Positions 44,493-52,886 of a stretch of 64,000 nucleotides of DNA are shown one piece after another. The notes below the pieces were generated by a model. The model made no database searches, was not told where the DNA came from, and saw only the letters and a list, made by a program, of their open reading frames with translations. The position numbers and the translations under genes are program-made. The DNA is from Alistipes sp. Lineage in GTDB: Bacteria; Bacteroidota; Bacteroidia; Bacteroidales; Rikenellaceae. Numbering within the stretch: position 1 is the first letter of the stretch; each line of letters opens with the position of its first letter. The stretch is from the NCBI GenBank assembly GCA_017504485.1, contig JAFVRC010000040.1, forward strand, positions 19,821 to 83,820, given 5' to 3'.

Positions 44493-45632
44493 ATGAACCT
44501 TACAAAAACTCTATTATTCGCCGTGCTGATGATCGCGACATCGTGCTGCGGCAAGCGAGGCGCCGAGTCGCAAATCGCGCTGTTGGACAAATCGGCATTC
44601 GAGGCGACCATTGACGGCAAGGCCACTACGCTCTACACATTGAGGGGCGGCAATCTTACGATGCAGGTGACGAACTATGGCGGCCGCGTCATTTCGCTCT
44701 GGGTGCCCGACCGCAACGGCAACTACGCCGACGTGGAGATTGGCTACGAGAATATCGACCGCTACATCAACAATACGGGTGAGCGTTATCTGGGAGCCAC
44801 GGTAGGCCCTGTAGCCAACCGCATCGGCGGTGGCAAGTTCACGCTTGACGGTGCCGAATACGCACTGCCGCAGAACGACAATGGCAACACACTGCACGGC
44901 GGAACGCTGGGTGTGGATCGCATCGTCTGGGATGTTAAAGAGGCTACCGATAGTAAGTTGCTACTCCTCTGCACGCTGCCCGACGGCCAAGACGGCTTCC
45001 CCGGCAACCGCACGATAGAGATGACCTACGAACTCACACCGCAGAACGAGTTTGCCGTATCGTACAAGGCGACGACCGACCGCACGACGGTGATGAACCT
45101 CTCACACCACTCGTTCTTTAACCTCGAGGGCGACGGCGAGGGCACAATTCTCGACCATGTGATGCAGATTGCGGCCGATCATATCACGCCCGTCGATGCG
45201 AAGCTCATACCTACGGGCGAGCTGCAGCCTGTCGAGGGCACGCCTTTCGACTTCCGCACGCCGACAGCTATTGGCGAGCGAGTGAACGCAGACCATCTGC
45301 AGCTCAAGGCGGGTGCAGGTTACGACCACAACTGGGTGCTTTCGCGCAAGGATGACGGCAAGCTCTTCAAGGCGGCCGACGTATATTCGCCAAAGAGCGG
45401 CCGCGGCATGGAGGTATGGAGCGACCAGATAGCCCTCCAATTCTACTGCGGCAACTTCTTCAACGGCTCCTATACGAATAAGTACGGCAAGCCGATACTC
45501 TACCGCGGAGCCATCGCGCTCGAGACACAGCGTTACCCCGATGCACCAAACCAACCATCGTTCCCGAGCATCGTGCTACATCCGGGCCAGACATATACCC
45601 ACTCGTGCACCTACAAGTTCTACACTAAATAG
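44493..45632 (+). CDS. galM: Aldose 1-epimerase, predicted lipoprotein
   Basis: A galactose mutarotase-like protein of 379 residues. The first 20 residues form a lipoprotein signal (LLFAVLMIATSC), so unlike E. coli GalM it is probably periplasmic or outer-membrane bound. The family core is QVTNYGGRVISLWVPD, GNTLHGG (with the conserved His), NLSHHSFFNLEG (second His), DHNWVL and TQRYPDAPNQPSFPS, whose Glu/Asp context fits the catalytic base region. ATG 44493 gives the signal peptide. It heads an operon with deoD and two S1/P1 nucleases, which could mean that the sugar handled is ribose or deoxyribose released from nucleosides. That is inference. Confidence 0.93.
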   Translation: MNLTKTLLFAVLMIATSCCGKRGAESQIALLDKSAFEATIDGKATTLYTLRGGNLTMQVTNYGGRVISLWVPDRNGNYADVEIGYENIDRYINNTGERYLGATVGPVANRIGGGKFTLDGAEYALPQNDNGNTLHGGTLGVDRIVWDVKEATDSKLLLLCTLPDGQDGFPGNRTIEMTYELTPQNEFAVSYKATTDRTTVMNLSHHSFFNLEGDGEGTILDHVMQIAADHITPVDAKLIPTGELQPVEGTPFDFRTPTAIGERVNADHLQLKAGAGYDHNWVLSRKDDGKLFKAADVYSPKSGRGMEVWSDQIALQFYCGNFFNGSYTNKYGKPILYRGAIALETQRYPDAPNQPSFPSIVLHPGQTYTHSCTYKFYTK

Positions 45633-45640
45633 TTAAGACT

Positions 45641-46345
45641 ATGACACCTACACCACATATCGGCGCGGCATACGGCGAGATTGCCGACCGCGTAATTATG
45701 GCGGGCGACCCGCTACGCGCCAAATTTATGGCTGAACGTTACCTCGAAAGCCCGCAGCTCGTAAACGAGGTACGCGGCATGTACTGCTACACGGGCACCT
45801 ACAAGGGCAAGCGCGTGTCGGTCATGGGACACGGCATGGGCATATCGTCAATCGGCATATACACGCACGAATTGTTCAACTTCTACGGCGTAAAGCGCAT
45901 AATTCGCACCGGCTCGGCAGGCTCGTATCAGGCCGACCTGCATATCGGCGACATAGTTATCGCGCAGGGCGCGTGCGACAACTCGAACTTCGCAGCGCAG
46001 TTCGGTCTGCCGGGCACCTTTGCTCCGATAGCCGACTACGGGATGTTGAGCGCAGCGGTCGATAAGGCCAAGGAGATGGGCGTAAAGTATGCCGTGGGCA
46101 ACATCCTCGCCAGCGAGATATTCTACAACGACAACCCTGAGGCGTGGAAACAGTGGCAGAAGATGGGTGTATTGGCCGTCGAGATGGAGGCCTCGGCACT
46201 CTACATGAACGCCGCCCGCAGCGGTAATGCCGCACTCTGTATCTGCACAATCTCCGACTCGCTCGTCACACATGAGGAGACCACGGCCGAGCAGCGCGAA
46301 AAGACCTTTACCGACATGATGGAGATAGCTTTCGAGATAATATAA
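45641..46345 (+). CDS. deoD: Purine nucleoside phosphorylase
   Basis: A hexameric PNP of 234 residues that cleaves purine (deoxy)nucleosides to base and (deoxy)ribose 1-phosphate. Motifs are MAGDPLRAKFMAERYL, VMGHGMGISSIGIYTHELF, RTGSAGSYQADLHIGDIVIA, AVEMEASALYMNA (ribose-binding Glu-Met-Glu) and the catalytic Asp in CTISDSLVTHE. The length is typical of the E. coli type. It stands 8 bp after galM and 8 bp before the first nuclease gene, which fits a nucleic-acid salvage operon. Confidence 0.97.
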   Translation: MTPTPHIGAAYGEIADRVIMAGDPLRAKFMAERYLESPQLVNEVRGMYCYTGTYKGKRVSVMGHGMGISSIGIYTHELFNFYGVKRIIRTGSAGSYQADLHIGDIVIAQGACDNSNFAAQFGLPGTFAPIADYGMLSAAVDKAKEMGVKYAVGNILASEIFYNDNPEAWKQWQKMGVLAVEMEASALYMNAARSGNAALCICTISDSLVTHEETTAEQREKTFTDMMEIAFEII

Positions 46346-46353
46346 CACACGAT

Positions 46354-47124
46354 ATGAGAAGATTCGCACTCGCCATTATGTTGCTTTGCGCCGTCGGCAC
46401 CGCCTCGGCATGGGGTGTTGTCGGACATCGCATCATCGTCGAGTTGGCCAAGCGGCACATGACCGACAAGGCGAAGGAGAATGTGGCCAAGTATATGCCA
46501 TACGACATCACGAAGGATGCCGTATGGATGGACTCGCACCGCAAGGACAAGCCTATTCGCTACACGCACCATTGGCACTCGTTCCGCTACGACGACCAGA
46601 AGCGTTACGACATCAACCCGAGTGCCCGCCGTGGCGACGTGGTACGCGCACTCGAAATCGCCGACTTCAACCTCTCGCGCTACAAGGAGTGCTCGGACTC
46701 GACGGTGGTGATGAATATCCGTATGCTCATACACTTTGTAGGCGATATGCACTGCCCGTCGCACGCCGACCCACTATGGAAGGGCTGGGGCCTGAAGGTA
46801 AACTTCAAGGGCAAAACCTACAACGACTTCCATTACATCTACGACATCATGCCGCAGTGGCTCTACGGCAAGAAGAAGTATATCGAGGCAGCTGCAAAGC
46901 TCGACACCTACTCGAAGGGGCAGCGCAAGAAGGTGTGCAAAGGTTCGCTACGCGATTGGGCCGATGAGACTGCACGCCTGACGAGCATCATCTACGAGTG
47001 GAACCCCGTGGAGGGCAACCTGCGCGAGGACACCATCGAGATATCGACCGATATGACCAATACGCAGCTGCGCAATGCCGGCTACCGCTTGGCGTACTTG
47101 CTCAACAAATATTTCGGTAAATAA
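46354..47124 (+). CDS. Secreted S1/P1-family nuclease, copy 2
   Basis: A protein of 256 residues with a signal peptide (FALAIMLLCAVGTASA). The mature N-terminus is Trp-Gly-Val-Val-Gly-His, giving zinc ligands Trp1 and His6. Further ligands are Asp in WMDSHRK, His in HHWHSFRY, LIHFVGDMHCPSH (H-x3-D-x5-H) and FHYIYD (H-x3-D). The full trinuclear zinc site is therefore present. It is followed after 8 bp by a third paralogue. It would degrade single-stranded DNA/RNA and remove 3'-phosphates in the periplasm. Confidence 0.93.
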   Translation: MRRFALAIMLLCAVGTASAWGVVGHRIIVELAKRHMTDKAKENVAKYMPYDITKDAVWMDSHRKDKPIRYTHHWHSFRYDDQKRYDINPSARRGDVVRALEIADFNLSRYKECSDSTVVMNIRMLIHFVGDMHCPSHADPLWKGWGLKVNFKGKTYNDFHYIYDIMPQWLYGKKKYIEAAAKLDTYSKGQRKKVCKGSLRDWADETARLTSIIYEWNPVEGNLREDTIEISTDMTNTQLRNAGYRLAYLLNKYFGK

Positions 47125-47132
47125 TCCCAACT

Positions 47133-47921
47133 ATGAAACGAATAATACTCATAGCTGTCGTGTTGCTGTTTGTTGCCGGAAGTGCCTCGGCATGGAACGG
47201 CCTCGGCCACCGAACGGTTGTCGAGATTGCCAAGCGACACCTCACCGATGAAGCAAAGGCCAATATTGCCAAATACATGCCTTACGACATCGTGAAGGAG
47301 GCATCGTGGATGGACCGTAACCGACTCGGTTCACCGTGGCCATACTCGAATGATTGGCACTCGCTCTACTACGACTCGAAGCTACGCCACGACCCCAATG
47401 GCAAGATAGCGCACGGCGACTTGGCGCGTGCCTTGCATTTGGCCGACCACAACCTGCGGATGTATCGCGAGCTGACCGACTCGGCCGTGATGTACAACCT
47501 GCGAGCCATACTACACTTCGTCGGCGACATGCACTGCCCTGTGCACGTTGCCAAGCAGGGCGCACGCTCGGGAGGCAAGAACCCTGTCTATTTCAAGGGA
47601 CAGCGGTTCAATTCGTTTCACTCCTTCTACGACCGCACGCCGATGCTCATACACGGTGCCGACACACCCCATACGCTCATCGCTGACCGTATAGATATCG
47701 CCAAGAAGAGCGAGCGCAAGAAGATATGCAAGGGTACGATAGACGACTGGATTAACGATGCGATACGTCGCACATGTATCATTCACGAGTGGAACCCTAA
47801 CGATGGCACAAAGGAGCTGCGCGACAACACCCTCGAGCTATCGACACCGCTCGTAAACGACCAGCTGCGACGTGCCGGCTACCGCCTCGCCCACCTGCTC
47901 AACATCTACTTCGCCGAGTAG
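47133..47921 (+). CDS. Secreted S1/P1-family nuclease, copy 3
   Basis: A protein of 262 residues with a signal peptide (ILIAVVLLFVAGSASA) and mature start Trp-Asn-Gly-Leu-Gly-His. Zinc ligands are kept: WMDRNR, DWHSLYYD, LHFVGDMHCPVH and FHSFYD. It is closely related to copy 2 (shared KRHLTDEAKANIAKYMPYDI-like region and C-terminal NDQLRRAGYRLAHLLN), so a local tandem duplication is likely. An insertion (AKQGARSGGKNP) sits between the fourth and fifth ligand groups. It is last in the operon and is followed by a terminator. Confidence 0.93.
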   Translation: MKRIILIAVVLLFVAGSASAWNGLGHRTVVEIAKRHLTDEAKANIAKYMPYDIVKEASWMDRNRLGSPWPYSNDWHSLYYDSKLRHDPNGKIAHGDLARALHLADHNLRMYRELTDSAVMYNLRAILHFVGDMHCPVHVAKQGARSGGKNPVYFKGQRFNSFHSFYDRTPMLIHGADTPHTLIADRIDIAKKSERKKICKGTIDDWINDAIRRTCIIHEWNPNDGTKELRDNTLELSTPLVNDQLRRAGYRLAHLLNIYFAE

Positions 47922-47947
47922 GCAAAGGCAGGACGATGCATATAAAA

Positions 47948-47981
47948 ATGGATGGGGGGGGTTGCTCCTATCCATTTTTTT
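47948..47981 (+). terminator. Terminator of the nuclease operon
   Basis: A 10-bp stem with two G-T pairs (47948-47957 with 47966-47975) followed by seven T. It overlaps the upstream part of the metK promoter. Confidence 0.85.
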
Positions 47982-47983
47982 GT

Positions 47984-47991
47984 TACCTTTG
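47984..47991 (+). promoter_or_regulatory. -7 promoter element of metK
   Basis: TACCTTTG matches TAnnTTTG, with GTTG at 47961-47964 (19-bp spacing) as a near -33 inside the terminator loop. The start of transcription would fall just before the riboswitch. Confidence 0.65.
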
Positions 47992-48003
47992 CGGCGTAAT
48001 TCG

Positions 48004-48100
48004 AATGTGGAGGGATTTGGACTGCTTGCAACCACACTAAAAAAGTGCTAAACCGGCAACTCTTTTTCGTGCGGCGTATCTGCCTCAAGTCCCATCCCCG
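48004..48100 (+). promoter_or_regulatory. SAM-II riboswitch in the metK leader
   Basis: The SAM-II pattern is clear. P1 is TGTGG (48006-48010) with CCACA (48032-48036). The conserved loop has GATTT (48014-48018) and GCTTGCA (48024-48030). An A-rich segment follows, then AAGT-GCTAAA (48043-48052). GCTT of the loop can pair with AAGT (one wobble) to form the H-type pseudoknot. The aptamer ends near 48056, about 90 nt before the metK ATG. Downstream 48088-48092 and 48094-48097 can pair with 48019-48023 and 48013-48016 inside the aptamer, a possible competing fold. SAM made by MetK would repress its own gene. Confidence 0.85.
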
Positions 48101-48144
48101 ATTACAAAATATTTGAGTAATCAAACAAAATAAAGGATATAACT

Positions 48145-49392
48145 ATGGGATTTTTATTCACTTCGGAGTCCGTTTCGGAGGGACATCCGGATAAAGTTTC
48201 AGACCAGATTTCAGACGCCATCCTCGACGAGTTTCTGCGCCGCGACAGTGAGGCAAAGGTAGCCTGCGAGACACTCTGCACCACGGGCCTTGTAGTCGTG
48301 TCGGGCGAGGTGCGCTCGGATGCGTATGTCGATATTCAGGGCACGGCACGCCGCGTCATCGATCGCATAGGCTACAACCGCAGCGAATTACAGTTCGACG
48401 CCGCATCGTGCGGCATCATGTCGGCCATACACGAGCAGTCGGCCGACATCAATCAGGGCGTTGTTCGCGCCACGGAAGAGGAGCAGGGAGCCGGCGACCA
48501 AGGTATCATGTTCGGCTATGCCACGCGCGAGACTCGCGAGTTGATGCCTGCCACGCTTATACTCTCGCACGTCATCCTCAAAGAGTTAGCCGACATACGC
48601 CGCGAGGGCAAGGTAATGTGCTACCTGCGCCCCGATGCCAAGAGCCAGGTAACCATCGAGTACGACGACAACCGCCGCCCTCTGCGCGTGCATACGATTG
48701 TCGTATCTACGCAGCACGATCCCGAGGTCGATGCTCCGCAAATCAAGGAGGATGTGCGCACGATACTCATTCCGCGTGTGAAGGCTCGCTTGGAGCGTGC
48801 CAATGATCCACTTGCCGAGCTTATCGGCGAGGAGTATATCCTGCACGTCAATCCTACGGGCAAGTTTGTAATCGGTGGCCCGCACGGCGATACAGGACTT
48901 ACGGGCCGTAAGATTATCGTCGATACATACGGTGGTCGCGGAGCACATGGCGGCGGCGCATTCTCGGGCAAGGACTCCTCGAAGGTGGACCGCTCGGCAG
49001 CCTATGCCGCACGTCACATAGCCAAGAATATGGTGGCAGCAGGTGTTGCCGATGAGGTACTCGTGCAGTTGAGCTACGCCATCGGCATCGCGCAGCCGCT
49101 CTCGATATATGTCGATACCTACGGCACAAACCACCTCTCGATTAGCGAAGGTGAGATTGCCGAGCGCATAGGTCGCCTCTTCGACCTGCGCCCTGCGGCC
49201 ATCGTGCGCCGCTACGGCTTGAAGAACCCTATCTTCGAAGCTACGGCCTCCTACGGTCACTTCGGCAACCGCCCCTACACGAAGGCGGTGAAGTTCATCG
49301 AGAATGGCGTGGAGGTAGAGCGCGAAGTGGAGTTCTTCGCGTGGGAAAAGACCGATGCTGTCGATGCTATTCGTGCCGAGTTCGGGTTGTAG
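48145..49392 (+). CDS. metK: S-adenosylmethionine synthetase
   Basis: MetK joins methionine and ATP to give SAM. The protein is 415 residues, slightly longer than E. coli MetK. Motifs are [20 protein letters not shown], the ATP-binding [11 protein letters not shown], the C-terminal [20 protein letters not shown] (phosphate loop) and [15 protein letters not shown]. It is expressed from its own promoter through a SAM-II leader and ends in a good terminator, so it is monocistronic. Confidence 0.98.
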   Translation: MGFLFTSESVSEGHPDKVSDQISDAILDEFLRRDSEAKVACETLCTTGLVVVSGEVRSDAYVDIQGTARRVIDRIGYNRSELQFDAASCGIMSAIHEQSADINQGVVRATEEEQGAGDQGIMFGYATRETRELMPATLILSHVILKELADIRREGKVMCYLRPDAKSQVTIEYDDNRRPLRVHTIVVSTQHDPEVDAPQIKEDVRTILIPRVKARLERANDPLAELIGEEYILHVNPTGKFVIGGPHGDTGLTGRKIIVDTYGGRGAHGGGAFSGKDSSKVDRSAAYAARHIAKNMVAAGVADEVLVQLSYAIGIAQPLSIYVDTYGTNHLSISEGEIAERIGRLFDLRPAAIVRRYGLKNPIFEATASYGHFGNRPYTKAVKFIENGVEVEREVEFFAWEKTDAVDAIRAEFGL

Positions 49393-49414
49393 AGTCACCA
49401 CACATACATCACAT

Positions 49415-49454
49415 AGGGTGTGTTTCCGATATATCTTGGAGCACACCCTTTTTT
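49415..49454 (+). terminator. Terminator of metK
   Basis: AGGGTGTG (49415-49422) pairs with CACACCCT (49442-49449), followed by T residues. Confidence 0.85.
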
Positions 49455-49572
49455 CATCATAAACTACACGAAAAAAGTCTGTTTAGGAGCTGCGGAGTAT
49501 GGAAAAACCTCACAAAAACTTTTTTCCCTCAAAATAGCCCGACTTTTAGACCGAAGTATGCTTTTTTTTACT

Positions 49573-49580
49573 TATCTTTG
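49573..49580 (+). promoter_or_regulatory. -7 promoter element of the V-type ATPase operon
   Basis: TATCTTTG, 91 bp before the atpE start. Nothing else is recognised in 49455-49670. Confidence 0.6.
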
Positions 49581-49670
49581 CAGGAGTTTATGCACGCGCG
49601 CACACGAGCGCGGTTACGACAAACTGAAAGACAAACAATATCAATCAATAATATTCAATACAAAAGACCT

Positions 49671-50279
49671 ATGGATAACAAACTTAAAGAACTGACCGAC
49701 AGCCTGTATGGCGAGGGTTTGGCAAAGGGTCGCGCAGATGCCGACCGCTTGATTACGGAGGCAAAGGCCGAGGCCGAGAAGATTCTTTCGGAGGCAAAGG
49801 CCGAGGCCGAGAAGATTATCAAGCAGGCAGAGGTGAAGGCTGCCGACACACAGAAAAACTCGATGACCGAGATTCAGATGGCCGGTCGTCAGGCGATTGC
49901 TAAGATTAAGAGCGAACTTGCCGAGGCGATTATCGCCAAGAGCACGGCTGAGGCAACAAAGTCCGCCACGCTCGACGTTGAGTTCATCAAGAAGATGCTG
50001 CTTGCTGTAGCCGAGAATTGGAACGGCGCAGGCGAGAAGACCGAGCTTACGGCACTTCTGCCGGAGGCTCTCGAGAAGGAGTTTGCTTCGAAGTTCGAGG
50101 CTTCGGCCAAGGAGATGCTCGCAGCAGGCGTTGAGGTGGGCTACTCGAAGGAGGTGAAGAGCGGCTTCAAGGTGGGTGCCAAGAATGGCGGCTACTACAT
50201 CGCCTTCACGGATGAGAGCTTCGCTGCACTCATGGAGCAGTATCTGCGCGAGAAGGTTTCACAAATGCTCTTTGCATAA
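49671..50279 (+). CDS. atpE: V-type ATPase subunit E (peripheral stalk)
   Basis: A protein of 202 residues. The N-terminal half is a long Ala/Glu/Lys-rich helix (about residues 20-80), with an 11-residue repeat EAKAEAEKILS/EAKAEAEKIIK as expected for the right-handed coiled coil of the E-G stalk. The C-terminal domain (about 100-200: SGFKVGAKNGGYYIAFTDESFAALMEQYLREKV) is the usual globular cap that binds A3B3. ATG 49671 is chosen as it starts the stalk helix, and the frame upstream has no family similarity. It is the first gene of the operon. Confidence 0.9.
   Translation: MDNKLKELTDSLYGEGLAKGRADADRLITEAKAEAEKILSEAKAEAEKIIKQAEVKAADTQKNSMTEIQMAGRQAIAKIKSELAEAIIAKSTAEATKSATLDVEFIKKMLLAVAENWNGAGEKTELTALLPEALEKEFASKFEASAKEMLAAGVEVGYSKEVKSGFKVGAKNGGYYIAFTDESFAALMEQYLREKVSQMLFA
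49758..49817 (+). repeat. 33-bp period tandem repeat inside atpE
   Basis: 27 identical bases at 49758-49784 recur at 49791-49817, a shift of 33 bp or exactly 11 codons. Confidence 0.9.
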
Positions 50280-50285
50280 GCGGCT

Positions 50286-51143
50286 ATGTTCTCGAACCAA
50301 TACTATACACTCGTAGCCGGCTTCCGCGAGTACGCTCTCGATGCCGAGAACAAGGGTTTCGACATCTCCGAGATACTCACGGAGGTTGAGGAGGCACTCT
50401 CGTCTGCGGACTACAAGTGCGTACAACTGCTCTACGCCTACTACGACTGCGAAAACTTGATCGGCCTACACAACGGCTCGTCGGCCCACAACCCTCTGGG
50501 ACGCCTCACGGCTTCGGAGGTTGCCGAGGAGCTCAAGTCGCCGTCGCATCTGCCTGAGTCGCTGGCTCGCGTTCTGCGCGCATACGCCGCACCCGAGGGC
50601 GAGGATGCCGAGGTGGTAGATGTGCAGCAGCCATTCGGTCGTGCGTTACTTTCGGCTTACTACAAGGAGTGCGCCGCGTCGAAGTCGCGCTTCCTCAAAG
50701 CGTGGGCAGAACTCGACCGCTCGATTCGCAATATCGTAGCTGCGGCCGAGGCCCGGCGTCGCAACATCTCCATCGAGAGCGTTGTTGTGGGCGAGGGCGA
50801 GGTGGCAGATACACTGCGCCGCTCGTCGGCCGCCGACTTCGGTCTGCGCGGCGAATTGCCATTCATCGAGCAGCTCATCGCCGCCGTGAATGACGAGCAC
50901 AACATGCTCGAGAAGGAGCGCAAGATTGACTCAATACGTTGGAACGAGGCTTCAGAGCTATCGTCCTTCGACTATTTCGATTTGAACGCCGTTCTGGCAT
51001 ACCTCGTCAAGGTCAATATGGTGGCTCGCTGGAGCACTCTCGACCGCAAGACGGGCCGCGAGATGTTCGAGCGTCTCATGGCAGACCTCGATGGCAAAGA
51101 TTTGATTAATAAACACCTGAAAGATAATGAAAACAGTAGGTAA
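50286..51143 (+). CDS. DUF2764 family protein of the V-ATPase operon
   Basis: A mainly helical protein of 285 residues that I recognise as DUF2764, found in V-ATPase operons of Bacteroidetes and Spirochaetes. It starts YYTLVAGFREYALDAENKGF, has LYAYYDCENLIGLHNG, and includes LDRSIRNIVAAAEARRRN. No membrane segment is seen. No separate C (or F) subunit gene is present in the operon, and its size and helical nature would suit a role like subunit C, the link between rotor and membrane. That role is inference. Its end overlaps atpA by 17 bp. Confidence 0.85.
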   Translation: MFSNQYYTLVAGFREYALDAENKGFDISEILTEVEEALSSADYKCVQLLYAYYDCENLIGLHNGSSAHNPLGRLTASEVAEELKSPSHLPESLARVLRAYAAPEGEDAEVVDVQQPFGRALLSAYYKECAASKSRFLKAWAELDRSIRNIVAAAEARRRNISIESVVVGEGEVADTLRRSSAADFGLRGELPFIEQLIAAVNDEHNMLEKERKIDSIRWNEASELSSFDYFDLNAVLAYLVKVNMVARWSTLDRKTGREMFERLMADLDGKDLINKHLKDNENSR

Positions 51144-52878
51144 AGTTAGTGGTATTATCTCGAACATCGTTATCGTGAAGGCCGAGGGTGCTGTCGGCCA
51201 GAACGAGATATGCTATGTTTACGCAGGCGATACCAAGATGATGGCCGAGGTCATCAAAGTTACGGGCGATGATGCCTATGTGCAGGTTTTCGACGCTACA
51301 CGCGGCCTGAAAATCGGCGATAAGGTTGAATTTGAAGGACACATGCTCGAGGCGACGCTGGCCCCGGGATTGCTGTCGCGCAACTACGACGGTTTGCAGA
51401 ACGACCTTGAGAAGATGGATGGTCTGTTCATCTCGCGCGGCTCGATTACCGACCCAATAGATTTCGAGCGCACTTGGGAGTTCAAGCCGCTAGCCAAGGT
51501 GGGCGACAAGGTATCTGCCGCTTCGTGGCTCGGCGAGGTCAAGGAGCAGTGGATTACCCACAAGATTATGGTACCATTCGTCATGACGCAGAGCTACACG
51601 GTCAAGAGTGTAGCCGCCGAGGGCGAGTATAAGGTTACGGATACGATTGCCGTTGTGACAGATAGCGAAGGCAACGACCATAATATTACGATGGTGCAGA
51701 AGTGGCCGGTGAAGCAGGCCGTGCGCTGCTACACGGACAAGCCGCGCCCTTCGCGCGTGATGGAGACCGGTGTTCGCGCTATCGACACCTTCAACCCGCT
51801 AGCCGAGGGTGGTACGGGCTTTATTCCCGGCCCATTCGGTGCGGGCAAGACGGTGCTTCAGCACGCTATCTCGAAGCAGGCCGAGGCCGACGTTATCATC
51901 ATCGTTGCGTGCGGCGAGCGTGCAAACGAGGTGGTGGAGATTTTCAAAGAGTTCCCGGAGCTTATCGATCCACATACAGGCCACAAGCTCATGGAGCGTA
52001 CCATCATCATCTGCAACACGTCGAACATGCCTGTTGCGGCGCGTGAGGCATCCGTATATACAGGTATGACCATCGGTGAGTACTACCGCTCGATGGGTCT
52101 CAAGGTGCTCGTTATGGCCGACTCGACATCGCGTTGGGCACAGGCTCTGCGCGAGATGTCGAACCGCTTGGAGGAGCTCCCGGGACAGGACGCCTTCCCG
52201 ATGGACCTCTCGGCTGTAATCTCGAACTTCTACTCGCGTGCCGGCCTCGTGAAGCTGACCAATGGCGAGACGGGCTCGGTAACCTTCCTCGGAACGGTGT
52301 CGCCTGCCGGCGGTAACCTCAAGGAACCGGTGACCGAATCGACCAAGAAGGCCGCCCGTTGCTTCTACGCTCTCTCGCAGGGCCGCGCCGACTCGAAACG
52401 TTACCCTGCTATCGATCCACTCGACTCGTACTCGAAGTATCTCGAGTATCCGGAGGTAGAGGCCTACCTCGGCGAGAAGATCGAGAAGGATTGGGTGAAG
52501 CTCGTATATCGCGGCAAGACCCTCGTGCAGCGTGGTAAGGAGGCTAACGACCAGATCAACATCCTCGGTGACGACGGCGTACCTGTCGAGTACCACGAGC
52601 GTTTCTGGAAGTCGGAGCTTATCGACTTCGTGGTGTTGCAGCAGGATGCCTTCGACGACATCGATGCCAACTGCCCGATGGAGCGTCAGCAGTTTATGTA
52701 CAAGAAGGTGCTCTCGATTTGCGAGCACGACTTCACGTTTGCCGATTTCGAGGCTTGCTCGAAGTTCTTCAAGGGACTCATTAACCTCTTCCGCCAGATG
52801 AACTACTCGGAGTGGCAGAGCGAGAAGTTCTACGACTACGACAAGCAGATTGATGAATATGTAGCTAACGCCAAATAA
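51127..52878 (+). CDS. atpA: V-type ATPase catalytic subunit A
   Basis: The nucleotide-hydrolysing subunit, 583 residues. The Walker A is GPFGAGKT (235-242), the catalytic glutamate region is ACGERANEVVEIFKEFPEL, and VLVMADSTSRWAQALREMSN carries the Walker B region. The A-type non-homologous insertion (about 110-200) that separates A subunits from F-type beta subunits is present. It starts within the DUF2764 gene. Confidence 0.98.
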   Translation: MKTVGKVSGIISNIVIVKAEGAVGQNEICYVYAGDTKMMAEVIKVTGDDAYVQVFDATRGLKIGDKVEFEGHMLEATLAPGLLSRNYDGLQNDLEKMDGLFISRGSITDPIDFERTWEFKPLAKVGDKVSAASWLGEVKEQWITHKIMVPFVMTQSYTVKSVAAEGEYKVTDTIAVVTDSEGNDHNITMVQKWPVKQAVRCYTDKPRPSRVMETGVRAIDTFNPLAEGGTGFIPGPFGAGKTVLQHAISKQAEADVIIIVACGERANEVVEIFKEFPELIDPHTGHKLMERTIIICNTSNMPVAAREASVYTGMTIGEYYRSMGLKVLVMADSTSRWAQALREMSNRLEELPGQDAFPMDLSAVISNFYSRAGLVKLTNGETGSVTFLGTVSPAGGNLKEPVTESTKKAARCFYALSQGRADSKRYPAIDPLDSYSKYLEYPEVEAYLGEKIEKDWVKLVYRGKTLVQRGKEANDQINILGDDGVPVEYHERFWKSELIDFVVLQQDAFDDIDANCPMERQQFMYKKVLSICEHDFTFADFEACSKFFKGLINLFRQMNYSEWQSEKFYDYDKQIDEYVANAK

Positions 52879-52886
52879 ATTTTGTT

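Noticed and set aside
48009-48054. SAM-I (S-box) riboswitch reading of the metK leader
   Set aside because: GCAACC and GCTAAA resemble the S-box core, but P2 and the kink-turn are missing. The P1/GATTT/GCTTGCA/AAGTGCTAAA pattern fits SAM-II completely.
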